From contig JADFDC010000009.1 of assembly GCA_018263115.1 (NCBI GenBank), positions 1 to 64,000 on the forward strand: a stretch of DNA of 64,000 nt. The letters run 5' to 3'. The first letter of the stretch is position 1, and each line of letters opens with the position of its first letter. Made by a program: the position numbers and the translations under genes. Below the pieces are notes generated by a model. It saw only the letters and a list, made by a program, of their open reading frames with translations, searched no databases and was not told the origin of the DNA. This DNA is from Thiobacillus sp. GTDB lineage: Bacteria; Pseudomonadota; Gammaproteobacteria; Burkholderiales; Thiobacillaceae. Below are positions 18,834 through 28,422 of the stretch, in pieces.

Positions 18834-19412
18834 ATGTTGAAAAAAATAATGGTCGCCCTGTTTTTATTGCTGGCTGCCCCTGCTGCACTTGCCCACGGGC
18901 AAGGTGCTCATGCACATGGCGCAGGTTTGGTTGCTGGCCTGTCGCATCCATTTGGCGGACTGGATCATCTGCTGGCGATGGTGGCCGTGGGTTTGTGGGC
19001 AGCGCAGAAAGGCGGGCGGGCGCTATGGCTGTTGCCGGCCACGTTCGTGAGCATCATGGCGCTGGGTGGCGTCATGGGGGTAAGCGGTGTAGCGCTGCCA
19101 GGGATGGAGATGGGAATCGTGTTGTCGGTGATGGCGTTCGGATTGCTGATTGCGCTGCAATCGCGCTGGTCCCTGCATGTTGCCTGTGTAACAGTAGGGT
19201 TCTTTGCGTTGTTTCATGGCGTCGCGCATGGTGTGGAAATGCCGCTGGCTGCTTCGCCCTGGGGCTATGGCTTTGGCATGATCGCGGCGACTGCGCTGTT
19301 GCATGGCGCTGGCGTGCTTGCCGGGATGAAGTTCCGGCAGGTCATTCTCAGGGTAACCGGGGGCGTGATTTCAATGGCCGGCCTGGGCATGATGCTTCCT
19401 TTGCTGGGATAA
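18834..19412 (+). CDS. hupE: HupE/UreJ family protein
   Basis: Signal peptide then HGQGAHAHGAGLVAGLSHPFGGLDHLLAMVAVGLWAAQKGG, the HupE/UreJ signature. Confidence 0.93.
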   Translation: MLKKIMVALFLLLAAPAALAHGQGAHAHGAGLVAGLSHPFGGLDHLLAMVAVGLWAAQKGGRALWLLPATFVSIMALGGVMGVSGVALPGMEMGIVLSVMAFGLLIALQSRWSLHVACVTVGFFALFHGVAHGVEMPLAASPWGYGFGMIAATALLHGAGVLAGMKFRQVILRVTGGVISMAGLGMMLPLLG

Positions 19413-19425
19413 GGCCGCACCGCAT

Positions 19426-19740
19426 ATGGAAGATGTACTCAAGCGTCTGTTGAACGCCGAGAAACAGGCAGAAAGCAGGGTGGAACAGGCCGATGCGGAG
19501 CGCAAACGAATGATTCAGGAAGCATTGGATCGCGCAAGGGCCATGCAGCTTGAATTCGACAAACAGGTTGAGGCGCGGCGCAAGCCCTTCCTGGCGACCG
19601 CCGAAGATGGCGCGCGCAGGCGCATCGCGGAGCTTGAGGATCTGGCTTCGGCCCGGCAGCGCCAGTTGAGAAATAATGCCGCTGGCAATGAGGAAGCCGC
19701 TGTCCAGGGGGCGCTCAAACTGATTCTGGGAGAAGGCTGA
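19426..19740 (+). CDS. V/A-type ATPase peripheral stalk subunit (G/H-like)
   Basis: 104 aa charged coiled coil at the head of the A/V-ATPase operon. Confidence 0.75.
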   Translation: MEDVLKRLLNAEKQAESRVEQADAERKRMIQEALDRARAMQLEFDKQVEARRKPFLATAEDGARRRIAELEDLASARQRQLRNNAAGNEEAAVQGALKLILGEG

Positions 19741-19772
19741 GCGTAGACCGAAATTCGCCAGTAAACGCGACA

Positions 19773-20822
19773 ATGGACAACTATCTGAATGCCCGGGTCA
19801 GCCTGATGGCTTCGCGATTGCTGCGGGAGGACGAACTTCAGGTTCTGGCCGAAGGCTCGGCTGATGAACGAACCGCTCTACTCGAACGCGCGGGACTGTC
19901 CCAGCTTATTGGGGATCTGGAGTCCGGCCGTTATCTGGAACAATCGATTATTCGTGCGCAACTGGCGGATATCCTGATCCTGATGCGCGCAGCGGGTGAC
20001 GCGCGCAACTTCCTGCAATACTGGGCGCTGCGTTTCGAAATCACCAATCTCAAGGCCATTATCCGGGGGAAACTGTCGAAAGCTCCTGTGGCGATGGTGC
20101 GTCAGGAACTCAGCGACATGGGCTTCCTCACCTCGCTGCCTGTCGAAGAGCTGCTTCAAACCGAGGATATTGATGAGCTTTTGAGGCGACTTGAGACCAC
20201 ACCCTATGCGGACATGGTGCGTTTTGCACGGCGGGCATTCGAAGCGCAGCCCCGCCTGTTCGACCTCGACGCCGCGCTGGATCGCCGCTACTACCACGGC
20301 CTGGTGGAACGTGCGCGGCCGCTGGAAGACACGCTCGGCACAAGCTTCCGGAAAATCATGGAATTGCATATCGACCGCATCAACCTGACCTGGCTGCTTC
20401 GTTTCCGCTTCACTTACAAGCTGCCGCCGGCGCAAGTGTATTACCTGCTGATTCCAAGCCACTATCCTCTGTCGTCAGGCGTGCTCAAGGACCTTTCAGT
20501 TCTTGACCGGATGGAGGACATGCTGGAGAGGCTGCCACAGCCCTATCATAACTGGCTGGAAGACGCTCATGGCGTGAATCATGTAGCGGGCATTCTGGAA
20601 GCCCGGTTCGCGGAGCGCGCGCATTCCGTGCTGCGTTCATCCACCCCGGCATTCTCGCGTGCCTTTGCTTACTTGATGCTGCGTGACCGCGATCTGCGGC
20701 GGGTGCGTGCCGCTCTCAAGGGCTGGAGCCTGGGACTGGATACGCAGATTATCAGGCAGGCTTTGGGGCTGGATGGAACTCTCACTTCCGGTGAACAGAC
20801 CCTGCTTCAAGGGGCTCTTTGA
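19773..20822 (+). CDS. V/A-type ATPase subunit C (V-type d-like)
   Basis: 349 aa, MDNYLNARVSLMASRLLREDELQVL...; V-ATPase subunit d/C-like, position in operon. Confidence 0.85.
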   Translation: MDNYLNARVSLMASRLLREDELQVLAEGSADERTALLERAGLSQLIGDLESGRYLEQSIIRAQLADILILMRAAGDARNFLQYWALRFEITNLKAIIRGKLSKAPVAMVRQELSDMGFLTSLPVEELLQTEDIDELLRRLETTPYADMVRFARRAFEAQPRLFDLDAALDRRYYHGLVERARPLEDTLGTSFRKIMELHIDRINLTWLLRFRFTYKLPPAQVYYLLIPSHYPLSSGVLKDLSVLDRMEDMLERLPQPYHNWLEDAHGVNHVAGILEARFAERAHSVLRSSTPAFSRAFAYLMLRDRDLRRVRAALKGWSLGLDTQIIRQALGLDGTLTSGEQTLLQGAL

Positions 20823-22780
20823 TGTTCAAACCCTTGCGCATGCAACATGCCACGCTCTGGGTGCTGAAAAGCGATGCACCCCAGGCAGCGCTTTTGCTGG
20901 CGACTTACGGCATCTTCACGCCGGAAAAAAGCCAGGCATGGGAGCGCGATCTGCCCGAAACGCCTGGCGACCGGTATATGGAGGTCTTTTCGGAAGCGCA
21001 CGCGCGGCTGAATAAAATTCTGGATCACTTCGGTCCCGCGCCTTTAAGTGAGCGGCACACTGAATATGAGGATATGCGCAACCTGCCGGCTGGCCCCGAT
21101 GCGCCCACGCTCGATCAACTGACCGAATGGAATGTCTGGCTTGGAGAGTTGTGGAACACCGCCTCGAATTGCGAGGAGGAAAAGCGGCGAATTGCCGAAG
21201 CGCTTGAACGAAATACAAACCTGCTCAATTCGGTGGCGCATTTCAAGGTGCTTGATATTGATCTGTCATGGCTGGCGCGACCCAAACGCTTTTTGCAGAC
21301 CCGTATCGGTACCGTACCCGAAGCCAATCTGGCGCGTCTGAGAGAAGCCCTGGAGCTGTCCGGTTTCCTGCTGGAGATTTTTGACACCCATCAAGGAAGG
21401 GCTTATGCCGTGGCAGCCGGCCCGATAGGCAGGAATACGGAAATCCGTGGCGCGCTGGATGCCGCGGGCTGGCAGGAAATCACGCTTGAGCCCGAGCTGC
21501 TGGCACACCCGGACATGGCCAGGGAAGGGCTCGAAAAGCAGTCGGATCATCTGCGGCAGGAAGGGTACACCTGCGATGCGCGTCACCGAGCCAAGCTGGG
21601 TGATGTCGACGAAAAGTTGCGCGAAATCAGGCGGGGTATGGCGTTGGCCGAGCCTTACGTGCGGATTTCATCCGAAACCCTTCGTGCGCGTGGCGGGCTT
21701 GCCCTGATTGCCGGATGGATTCCGTTGCGTGATGTCGACCGCATGCGCAAGGCGCTCGATTCGAGGATGGCGGATCGCTATGTTCTGCAACTGCGGCCGC
21801 CATTTCCAGCCGAACGCGACATCGTGCCATCCGCCGTGCGCTATCCGGACTGGCTTGGACCCTTCGCAGATCTTGTCCGTAACTACGGTATTCCCCGCTA
21901 TGGAGAATTCGACCCTACCTGGCTGTTCGCCGTGTCCTTCGCGCTTATGTTCGGCATGATGTTCGGCGATATCGGCCAGGGGCTGGTGATCGCTCTCGGC
22001 GGCTTGCTGCTGCGCGGCAAGGCCCGGCGTTTTCGCAGCCTGTTTGTGATTGCGGGATTGTCCGCAACCACCTTCGGTTTTGCCTACGGCAGCCTGTTTG
22101 GATTTGAAACAGTGATCAAGCCGATGTGGGTATCGCCGCTGCACGACCCGGTGCGCATGCTCATGGCTGCGATATTATGGGGCGTTGGCTTCATTTCCGT
22201 TACCCAGTTGCTGACCATCTACAACCGCCTGGTTTCAGGCAACCTGCCCAAGGCCTTGTTCGATGCGGGTGGACTGGCGGGACTGGTGCTGTACCTGGGT
22301 GCTGCCATCGGCGTTTATCAACTGGCTACGCAAGGCCAGTACGGCCAGGCTGCCGCCTTGGCTTCAATCGCAGGTTTGGGTGCCATCATTATCTGGAACT
22401 GGCTGGAGATACAGGGCGGGTTTGCCGAACGCTTGTTGACGGTCATCATCGAAAGTTTTGAATCCGTGATCGGATTCTTTTCCAATACCCTGTCATTCAT
22501 GCGCGTTGCCGCCTTCTCGATCAATCATGTGGCGCTTGCACTCGCCGTGTTCACTATTGCCGACAGCTTTGGTACGACCGGGCGCACGATCACGATCGTG
22601 ATTGGCAATCTCGTCATACTCGTGCTGGAAGGTGCGATTGTCGCCATACAGGTTTTGCGTCTGGAATACTATGAGGGATTTTCACGCTTCTTCAGTGGAA
22701 GCGGCCGCGCATTCGAGCCGCTGGTGCTGCAAGGAAAAAATGAATCCCAACTGCGCCATAATCAACACAGTAAAACTTGA
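20822..22780 (+). CDS. V/A-type ATPase subunit I (a-subunit)
   Basis: 652 aa; FALMFGMMFGDIGQGLVIALGGLLL, SFMRVAAFSINHVALALAVFTIAD, LEYYEGFSRFFSGSGRAFEPL. Confidence 0.93.
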   Translation: MFKPLRMQHATLWVLKSDAPQAALLLATYGIFTPEKSQAWERDLPETPGDRYMEVFSEAHARLNKILDHFGPAPLSERHTEYEDMRNLPAGPDAPTLDQLTEWNVWLGELWNTASNCEEEKRRIAEALERNTNLLNSVAHFKVLDIDLSWLARPKRFLQTRIGTVPEANLARLREALELSGFLLEIFDTHQGRAYAVAAGPIGRNTEIRGALDAAGWQEITLEPELLAHPDMAREGLEKQSDHLRQEGYTCDARHRAKLGDVDEKLREIRRGMALAEPYVRISSETLRARGGLALIAGWIPLRDVDRMRKALDSRMADRYVLQLRPPFPAERDIVPSAVRYPDWLGPFADLVRNYGIPRYGEFDPTWLFAVSFALMFGMMFGDIGQGLVIALGGLLLRGKARRFRSLFVIAGLSATTFGFAYGSLFGFETVIKPMWVSPLHDPVRMLMAAILWGVGFISVTQLLTIYNRLVSGNLPKALFDAGGLAGLVLYLGAAIGVYQLATQGQYGQAAALASIAGLGAIIIWNWLEIQGGFAERLLTVIIESFESVIGFFSNTLSFMRVAAFSINHVALALAVFTIADSFGTTGRTITIVIGNLVILVLEGAIVAIQVLRLEYYEGFSRFFSGSGRAFEPLVLQGKNESQLRHNQHSKT

Positions 22781-23236
22781 ATGGAGAACAACATGATTTT
22801 TATTGCAGGCATCATGACACTGAGCATCGTCAGCCTGATCGCGCTTGGAGTATATCTGGAGCTGTCCCCAGGCAAGCGGGTTGTTTCGCCGCCGCGTGCG
22901 CGCGGCTGGCTGATGGGAAATTTTGCCGTTTTCGGACTGGCTTTTGTCGGCCTGCTGGCATTGGGCGCGCAGGAAGTCATGGCGGAAACGACGGCTATTG
23001 CAGCCAAGAGCGAAGTAACCCTGGGTATGGGTCTGGCTATAATCGGCATTGGACTGCCAACCGGACTGGCTGCGATTGGCGCTGCACTGGCGCTCGGGCC
23101 AGTCGGTTCCGCTGCGCTGGCGGTGGTTGCGGAAAAACCGGAAATGTTCGGCCGCACGCTGATCTATCTTGGTCTGGCAGAAGGCATTGCGATTTACGGC
23201 CTGGTGATGTCCATCCTGCTGCTCGGGAAAATCTAG
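22781..23236 (+). CDS. V/A-type ATPase proteolipid subunit K
   Basis: GPVGSAALAVVAEKPEMFGRTLIYLGLAEGIAIYGLVMSILLLGKI. Confidence 0.9.
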   Translation: MENNMIFIAGIMTLSIVSLIALGVYLELSPGKRVVSPPRARGWLMGNFAVFGLAFVGLLALGAQEVMAETTAIAAKSEVTLGMGLAIIGIGLPTGLAAIGAALALGPVGSAALAVVAEKPEMFGRTLIYLGLAEGIAIYGLVMSILLLGKI

Positions 23237-23559
23237 TGGCTTCCTCTGCAACGCGCATCATCGCGGCGGGATCGGCTGCATTGATGGACGGCTTCAGGCT
23301 GGCAGGCATCGAAGTCATGTCCAACGCAACTCCAGGCCAACTTGAAACATTGCTCAAGTCGCTGGTCACCGCCAAGGAAAAGGCGCTGGTGCTGGTCGAG
23401 GCGGAACTGCTGAACAATCCGGGCACGTGGCTGCATCGCGTGCAATCAGAAGGCGGGCGGGTGGTGGTCATGCAGGTTCCGTCGCTGGCGCGCGCCGGAG
23501 ATTACCATCCCGAAGTGGACCGCCTGGTTGGCCTGGCCGGACAAAGCGAGGCAGGATGA
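23236..23559 (+). CDS. V/A-type ATPase subunit F
   Basis: GTG start overlapping the K stop (TAGTG); 107 aa; F-like position and fold (LVLVEAELLNN...VVVMQVPSL). Confidence 0.8.
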   Translation: MASSATRIIAAGSAALMDGFRLAGIEVMSNATPGQLETLLKSLVTAKEKALVLVEAELLNNPGTWLHRVQSEGGRVVVMQVPSLARAGDYHPEVDRLVGLAGQSEAG

Positions 23560-24197
23560 GCCAGCATACGGAAAAACTCGAAGGTCTGCTCCAGGCGCAA
23601 GCCATGGACCTGGCGGAGCGGCATCTGGAAAAGGGACGCCAGACCAGCGAACAAATCATCCGAGACGTGCAGGTCAGATTGCGGCAGCTTGAAGATGGCG
23701 AAGAACTGCGTTTCCAGCTGGAAGCGGAACATCTCTGCCGCCAGATCATGCAGACTGCGAGGCTGCGCATTGATGCCGAGATTGACCGCTTGCGCTGGGC
23801 GCTGACGCTGGGCGTGCTGGCTGAAGTGCGGACGAGGTTGCAGAAAATCGCGAATGAGCCCGACCGGTATCGCAATGTGCTGGTGCGTTACCTGGCTGAA
23901 GCGGCGCGGGCCATTCCCAATGGAAAACTGATAGCGGAATTAAGTCCGCGCGACATTGAGTGGATACGGCCGGACTGGGAGGCATTGGTGAAACAGTCTG
24001 TGCCTGGGCGCCAGGTTGAACTGGCGGCTTTGTCCGATCACACCCACGGCGGCATGCGTGTGAGCAATGAAGACGGCAGCCAGCGCTTCGACAATACGTT
24101 TGAAGGGCGGCTTGACCGGATGGAAAACGAATTGCTTGGCACGGTCATGGACAAGCTGTTCCCGTCAACACATGAGAATGAATCGGCAGCGACATGA
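23556..24197 (+). CDS. V/A-type ATPase subunit E
   Basis: MSQHTEKLEGLLQAQAMDLAERHLEKGRQTSEQII..., E-like helix then globular domain. Confidence 0.82.
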   Translation: MSQHTEKLEGLLQAQAMDLAERHLEKGRQTSEQIIRDVQVRLRQLEDGEELRFQLEAEHLCRQIMQTARLRIDAEIDRLRWALTLGVLAEVRTRLQKIANEPDRYRNVLVRYLAEAARAIPNGKLIAELSPRDIEWIRPDWEALVKQSVPGRQVELAALSDHTHGGMRVSNEDGSQRFDNTFEGRLDRMENELLGTVMDKLFPSTHENESAAT

Positions 24198-26035
24198 GCA
24201 ACGCAGGCACCATCCTCGACATACAGGGCCCCATCGTCACAGCGCGCCTGCCTGCCGCGCGCACCGGCGAACAGGTGAAGCTGGGCGCGCTGGGTTTGAT
24301 GGGCGAGGTCATTGCCCGCGATGAAGACTGTGCCGTGGTGCAGGTGTATGAAAACACCGAAGGCCTGCGGCCGGGCGAACCCGCGGTTGCCATGGGCCAG
24401 CCATTGTCGGTTGAACTCGGTCCCGGCCTGCTGGGCGGGATATTTGATGGCCTCCAGCGGCCGCTGGAAGCGATGCTGGCCCTGACCGGTGAGCGCATCG
24501 AGCGAGGCCTGATGATTCCCGCGCTGGCGCGCGACAAACGCTGGGCGTTTGCGCCGGCGGAAAACCTGCACATCGGCGAACAGATCAAGGGCGGGGCCAT
24601 TCTGGGCAGCGTACCGGAAAACCCGAGCATGGCCCACCGTATCCTGATCCCGCCCGGCATCTCAGGAGAACTGATTGATTTGGTGCAGGCTGGCGATTAC
24701 ACCGTGGATGACGTGATTGCACGTGTGCGTGATGCGCAGGGTCAGATTCACAAACTGCGGCTGGCCAGTTATTGGCCCGTACGTAAGCCCAGGCCGTTTC
24801 AGGGACGCGACCATGCCATTCAGCCCCTGATTACAGGCCAGCGCATCATGGATACCTTTTTCCCATTGCTGAAGGGCGGGAAGGGCGCGATACCGGGGCC
24901 ATTTGGCGCGGGCAAGACGGTTTTGCAGCAACAGATTGCACGCTGGTCGGATGCACACATTGTCATCTACGTGGGTTGCGGCGAACGCGGTAACGAATTG
25001 ACCGACGTGCTGGACAGCTTTCCCAAACTGACCGACCCGCGATCCGGCCGTCCGCTCATGGAACGCACGCTGCTGGTGGCCAATACTTCCAATATGCCGG
25101 TGGTGGCGCGCGAAGTGTCGGTGTATGTGGGCATGACCATCGCCGAATATTTCCGCGACCAGGGACTGGACGTGGTCATGGTCGCGGACTCCACCAGCCG
25201 ATGGGCCGAAGCCTTGCGCGAAGTTGCAGGCCGGCTGGGCCAGATGCCGGTGGAAGAAGGCTACCCGGCTTATCTCGGTTCCACGCTGGCCGCTTTCTAT
25301 GAGCGCGCCGGACGTGTGGAAACACTGAACGGCGATCATGGTTCCGTCACGCTGATCGGCGCGGTTTCGCCCCCCGGGGGCGATTTTTCCGAACCCGTCA
25401 CCAGCCATACCAAGGACATCATTCAAACCTTCTGGGCGCTTTCTAAAGACCTGGCCGATGCGCGCCATTACCCGGCGGTGGACTGGCTGGAGAGTTTCTC
25501 GCTGTTCGTGGATACGGCTGCGCGCTGGTGGCACGAAAATGTCGACGAAGACTGGCTGCTGCTGCGCAACAGGGCGCTGCGTTTGCTGACCGAAGCGGAA
25601 GAACTGAATCGCATCGTCAATCTGGTGGGTGTCGAAGCGTTGTCCGGCCAGCAGCGCTGGACGCTGGAATCCGCCAAACTGATCCGCGAAGGCCTGTTGC
25701 AGCAAAGCGCGCTGGAACCCAAGGACAGTTTCTGCTCGCCGCAGAAACAATTCATGTTGCTGAAACTGATGCTCGATATCCATGCGCGCGGCGCGGACAT
25801 GTTGACCCTCGGCATGCCCGTTCGCGAATTGCTTCGGCTGCCGCTGCTGGCCGAAGCGCGGCGCTGGAAGATCACATTTTCCAGCGATGAGATGAAGTCG
25901 CTGGAACAGGAAGCCGTGAAGATTGTGCCTGTCTTCGATGCGCTGCGGGCGGAGTATGCCAGCCCATCCGCGAGCAAGGATCAGGCGGAAGATGAATTCA
26001 GGGCGCAGATATCGATGGGGACAGGTACGCCATGA
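24194..26035 (+). CDS. V/A-type ATPase catalytic subunit A
   Basis: 613 aa, P-loop [65 protein letters not shown]. Confidence 0.97.
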   Translation: MSNAGTILDIQGPIVTARLPAARTGEQVKLGALGLMGEVIARDEDCAVVQVYENTEGLRPGEPAVAMGQPLSVELGPGLLGGIFDGLQRPLEAMLALTGERIERGLMIPALARDKRWAFAPAENLHIGEQIKGGAILGSVPENPSMAHRILIPPGISGELIDLVQAGDYTVDDVIARVRDAQGQIHKLRLASYWPVRKPRPFQGRDHAIQPLITGQRIMDTFFPLLKGGKGAIPGPFGAGKTVLQQQIARWSDAHIVIYVGCGERGNELTDVLDSFPKLTDPRSGRPLMERTLLVANTSNMPVVAREVSVYVGMTIAEYFRDQGLDVVMVADSTSRWAEALREVAGRLGQMPVEEGYPAYLGSTLAAFYERAGRVETLNGDHGSVTLIGAVSPPGGDFSEPVTSHTKDIIQTFWALSKDLADARHYPAVDWLESFSLFVDTAARWWHENVDEDWLLLRNRALRLLTEAEELNRIVNLVGVEALSGQQRWTLESAKLIREGLLQQSALEPKDSFCSPQKQFMLLKLMLDIHARGADMLTLGMPVRELLRLPLLAEARRWKITFSSDEMKSLEQEAVKIVPVFDALRAEYASPSASKDQAEDEFRAQISMGTGTP

Positions 26036-27447
26036 AAGCGCTTGAATACCGCACGGCAGCGTGGGCGCGCGGTGGCCTTCTTGCCATGCGCAATACGCCC
26101 GATGTGGCGCTGGGCGACCGTGTGGCCGTGCTCGATCATCTCGGCAAGCGCCGCAGTGGGCAAGTCATCCGCACATCCGGGGAACTGGTGCTGATCCAGG
26201 TGCTTGAAGGAACGGACAACCTCGATCTGGAACGCACCTGGGTACGCTTTCTCGATCAGCCGTTTGAATTGACGCTGGCGCCCGAAATGATGGGCCGCGT
26301 GTTCAATGGCGTCGGCCAGCCGCGCGACGGCCGCCCGCCCATCGTGTCGCGCCTGTCGCGCAACGTCAACGGCGCCTCGATCAATCCCGCCGCGCGGGCC
26401 TACCCGCGCGAATTCATCCAGACCGGCATCTCGACCATCGACGGCATGAACACGCTGGTGCGAGGTCAAAAGCTGCCGATCTTTTCCGGTTCGGGCCTGC
26501 CGCACAACCGGCTGGCCGCGCAGATCGTGCGGCAGGCCAGGCTACTGCATCGTGAGGCCACGACCGATGTCGCTGCGACCAATCAGGAATTCGCCCTCGT
26601 CTTCGCCGCCATGGGCGTTTCCCACAGCGATGCGCGATACTTCGAGGAAAGTTTCGAGCAAAGCGGCGTGCTGGGCCAGGTCGTCACATTCATCAATCTG
26701 GCTGACGATCCGCCCATCGAGCGTTTGATCCTGCCGCGCGTGGCGCTTACCTGCGCGGAATACCTGGCCTTCGACCTGGACAAGCATGTGCTCGTGGTCA
26801 TGACCGACATGACGTATTACGCCGAGGCTTTAAGAGAAATTGCCACCGCCAAGGGCGACGTGCCTTCGCGCAAGGGCTTTCCGGGGTATCTCTATTCCGA
26901 CCTGGCGGAAATCTATGAACGCGCCGGCCGCATTCGCGGAAAAGAAGGCTCCATCACGCTGATTCCGGTGGTGTCCATGCCCTCGGACGACATCACCCAC
27001 CCCGTTCCCGATCTCACCGGCTACATCACCGAAGGCCAGATCGTGCTGTCGCGCGAACTGGCCGCAGCCGGTATCCAGCCGCCCGTGGCCGTGTTGCCTT
27101 CATTGTCACGTCTGATGAAGGACGGTATCGGCGAAGGCATGACGCGCGAGGACCACGCGCGCGTGGCCAGCCAGTTGTTTGCCTCCTACGCCAAGGCGCA
27201 GGAAGTGCGCAGCCTCGCCGCCATCATCGGCGCGGAGGAGCTCTCGGAAGAAGACAACCGCTATCTGCAATTTGCCCAGGCATTCGAAACCCGCTTTGTC
27301 GGTCAGGGCGAAACCGAAGACCGCAGCATTTTCGATACACTCGACCTCGCCTGGGAAGTGCTGTCGCTGCTGCCGCGCGAAGTGCTCACGCGCCTGTCGG
27401 AAAAAGACCTCGATGCGCGCTACCGGCCCGCGGTCAGCACGCAATGA
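26032..27447 (+). CDS. V/A-type ATPase subunit B
   Basis: 471 aa, [68 protein letters not shown]. Confidence 0.97.
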   Translation: MKALEYRTAAWARGGLLAMRNTPDVALGDRVAVLDHLGKRRSGQVIRTSGELVLIQVLEGTDNLDLERTWVRFLDQPFELTLAPEMMGRVFNGVGQPRDGRPPIVSRLSRNVNGASINPAARAYPREFIQTGISTIDGMNTLVRGQKLPIFSGSGLPHNRLAAQIVRQARLLHREATTDVAATNQEFALVFAAMGVSHSDARYFEESFEQSGVLGQVVTFINLADDPPIERLILPRVALTCAEYLAFDLDKHVLVVMTDMTYYAEALREIATAKGDVPSRKGFPGYLYSDLAEIYERAGRIRGKEGSITLIPVVSMPSDDITHPVPDLTGYITEGQIVLSRELAAAGIQPPVAVLPSLSRLMKDGIGEGMTREDHARVASQLFASYAKAQEVRSLAAIIGAEELSEEDNRYLQFAQAFETRFVGQGETEDRSIFDTLDLAWEVLSLLPREVLTRLSEKDLDARYRPAVSTQ

Positions 27448-27682
27448 AAAACATTCAACTACAGAGACACAGAGGCACGGGGAAATTCAGACACACTGCC
27501 ATGCCCGTGCTTGTCATCGCGAGGCGCACCGCGCCGTGGCGATCCAGTAGTAATAAGCCTCCCTTGAAAGCGCAGCTTCAGTGCAGGCTAACCTTCGCGT
27601 TGCGAAGGTTAAGCGAAGTGGCCGGAGCTATAAAGGGGGGTTGGGGGAGATTTCTCTTGTTTTCATGCGAGATGTTTTCAGC
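27448..27682. repeat. Intergenic segment with fragments resembling dispersed repeats
   Basis: CTACAGAGACACAGAGGCACGGGG, GTCATCGCGAGGCGCACCGCGCCGTGGCGATCCAG, perfect hairpin TAACCTTCGC-GTT-GCGAAGGTTA (27589-27611), and CTATAAAGGGGGGTTGGGGGAGATTT. Confidence 0.5.
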
Positions 27683-28291
27683 ATGAAACGCCTCAAGGTT
27701 CCGCCCACACGCAACGCCCTGCTGCAACTCAACCGGCAGGTCAAGTTCCTGACTCAGGGCCACGACATGCTGGAGAAAAAGCGCGAACTGCTGACCCGCG
27801 TGGTGCAGGACCGGCTCAAGGAATACCGCCGCCTGCGCAAGGAAGCCGAAGCACGCCTGCAGGAGGCCTACCGCTGGCTGGCCATCTGCGAACTGCGCAT
27901 GGGCAGCCAGATGCTGCGGCAGGCCAGCCTGGGGCTGGATTGCTCGGTGGAAGTCGACATCATCCCGCGCTCTTCCGTCGGCGTGGAATATCCTTCCGTG
28001 CGCGCCAGGACCCTGCCCCTGCAACCCGTGGGATTGATGTGGACCGACCCCAGCTTCGACGAAGCCCGCGCCCGCATGACCGAACTCATCGCATTTCTTG
28101 CACAGCTTGGCGAAGCCGAAAACGCGCTGAGAAGATTCGTGCTGGAACAGCGCAAGACCCAAAAGCGCGTCAACGCCCTCAAGTACAACATCATCCCGCG
28201 CTATCGCGCCACCGTGTCACACATCAAGCAGGCGCTGGAGGAAGACGAGCGCAATACGCTGTTTCAGATCAAGGTGTTGAGGGGTGGATAA
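27683..28291 (+). CDS. V/A-type ATPase subunit D
   Basis: MKRLKVPPTRNALLQLNRQVKFLTQGHDMLEKKRELL; start chosen by homology to D-subunit N-termini. Confidence 0.93.
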   Translation: MKRLKVPPTRNALLQLNRQVKFLTQGHDMLEKKRELLTRVVQDRLKEYRRLRKEAEARLQEAYRWLAICELRMGSQMLRQASLGLDCSVEVDIIPRSSVGVEYPSVRARTLPLQPVGLMWTDPSFDEARARMTELIAFLAQLGEAENALRRFVLEQRKTQKRVNALKYNIIPRYRATVSHIKQALEEDERNTLFQIKVLRGG

Positions 28292-28422
28292 TTGGTCTGC
28301 AAACGGCCAGAAGCTGCCAGTCGAACCGCCCTTTTGTTTTCCCTATACTAATCTACTCATCGCAGACTGTTCCCTGCCAGCTCAGCCGGCAATCTTGAGT
28401 TGAGATTGAATCCATGTTTGCG

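Noticed and set aside
24662-25783. 373-aa minus strand ORF antisense to V-ATPase subunit A
   Set aside because: Antisense shadow of a strongly conserved gene.
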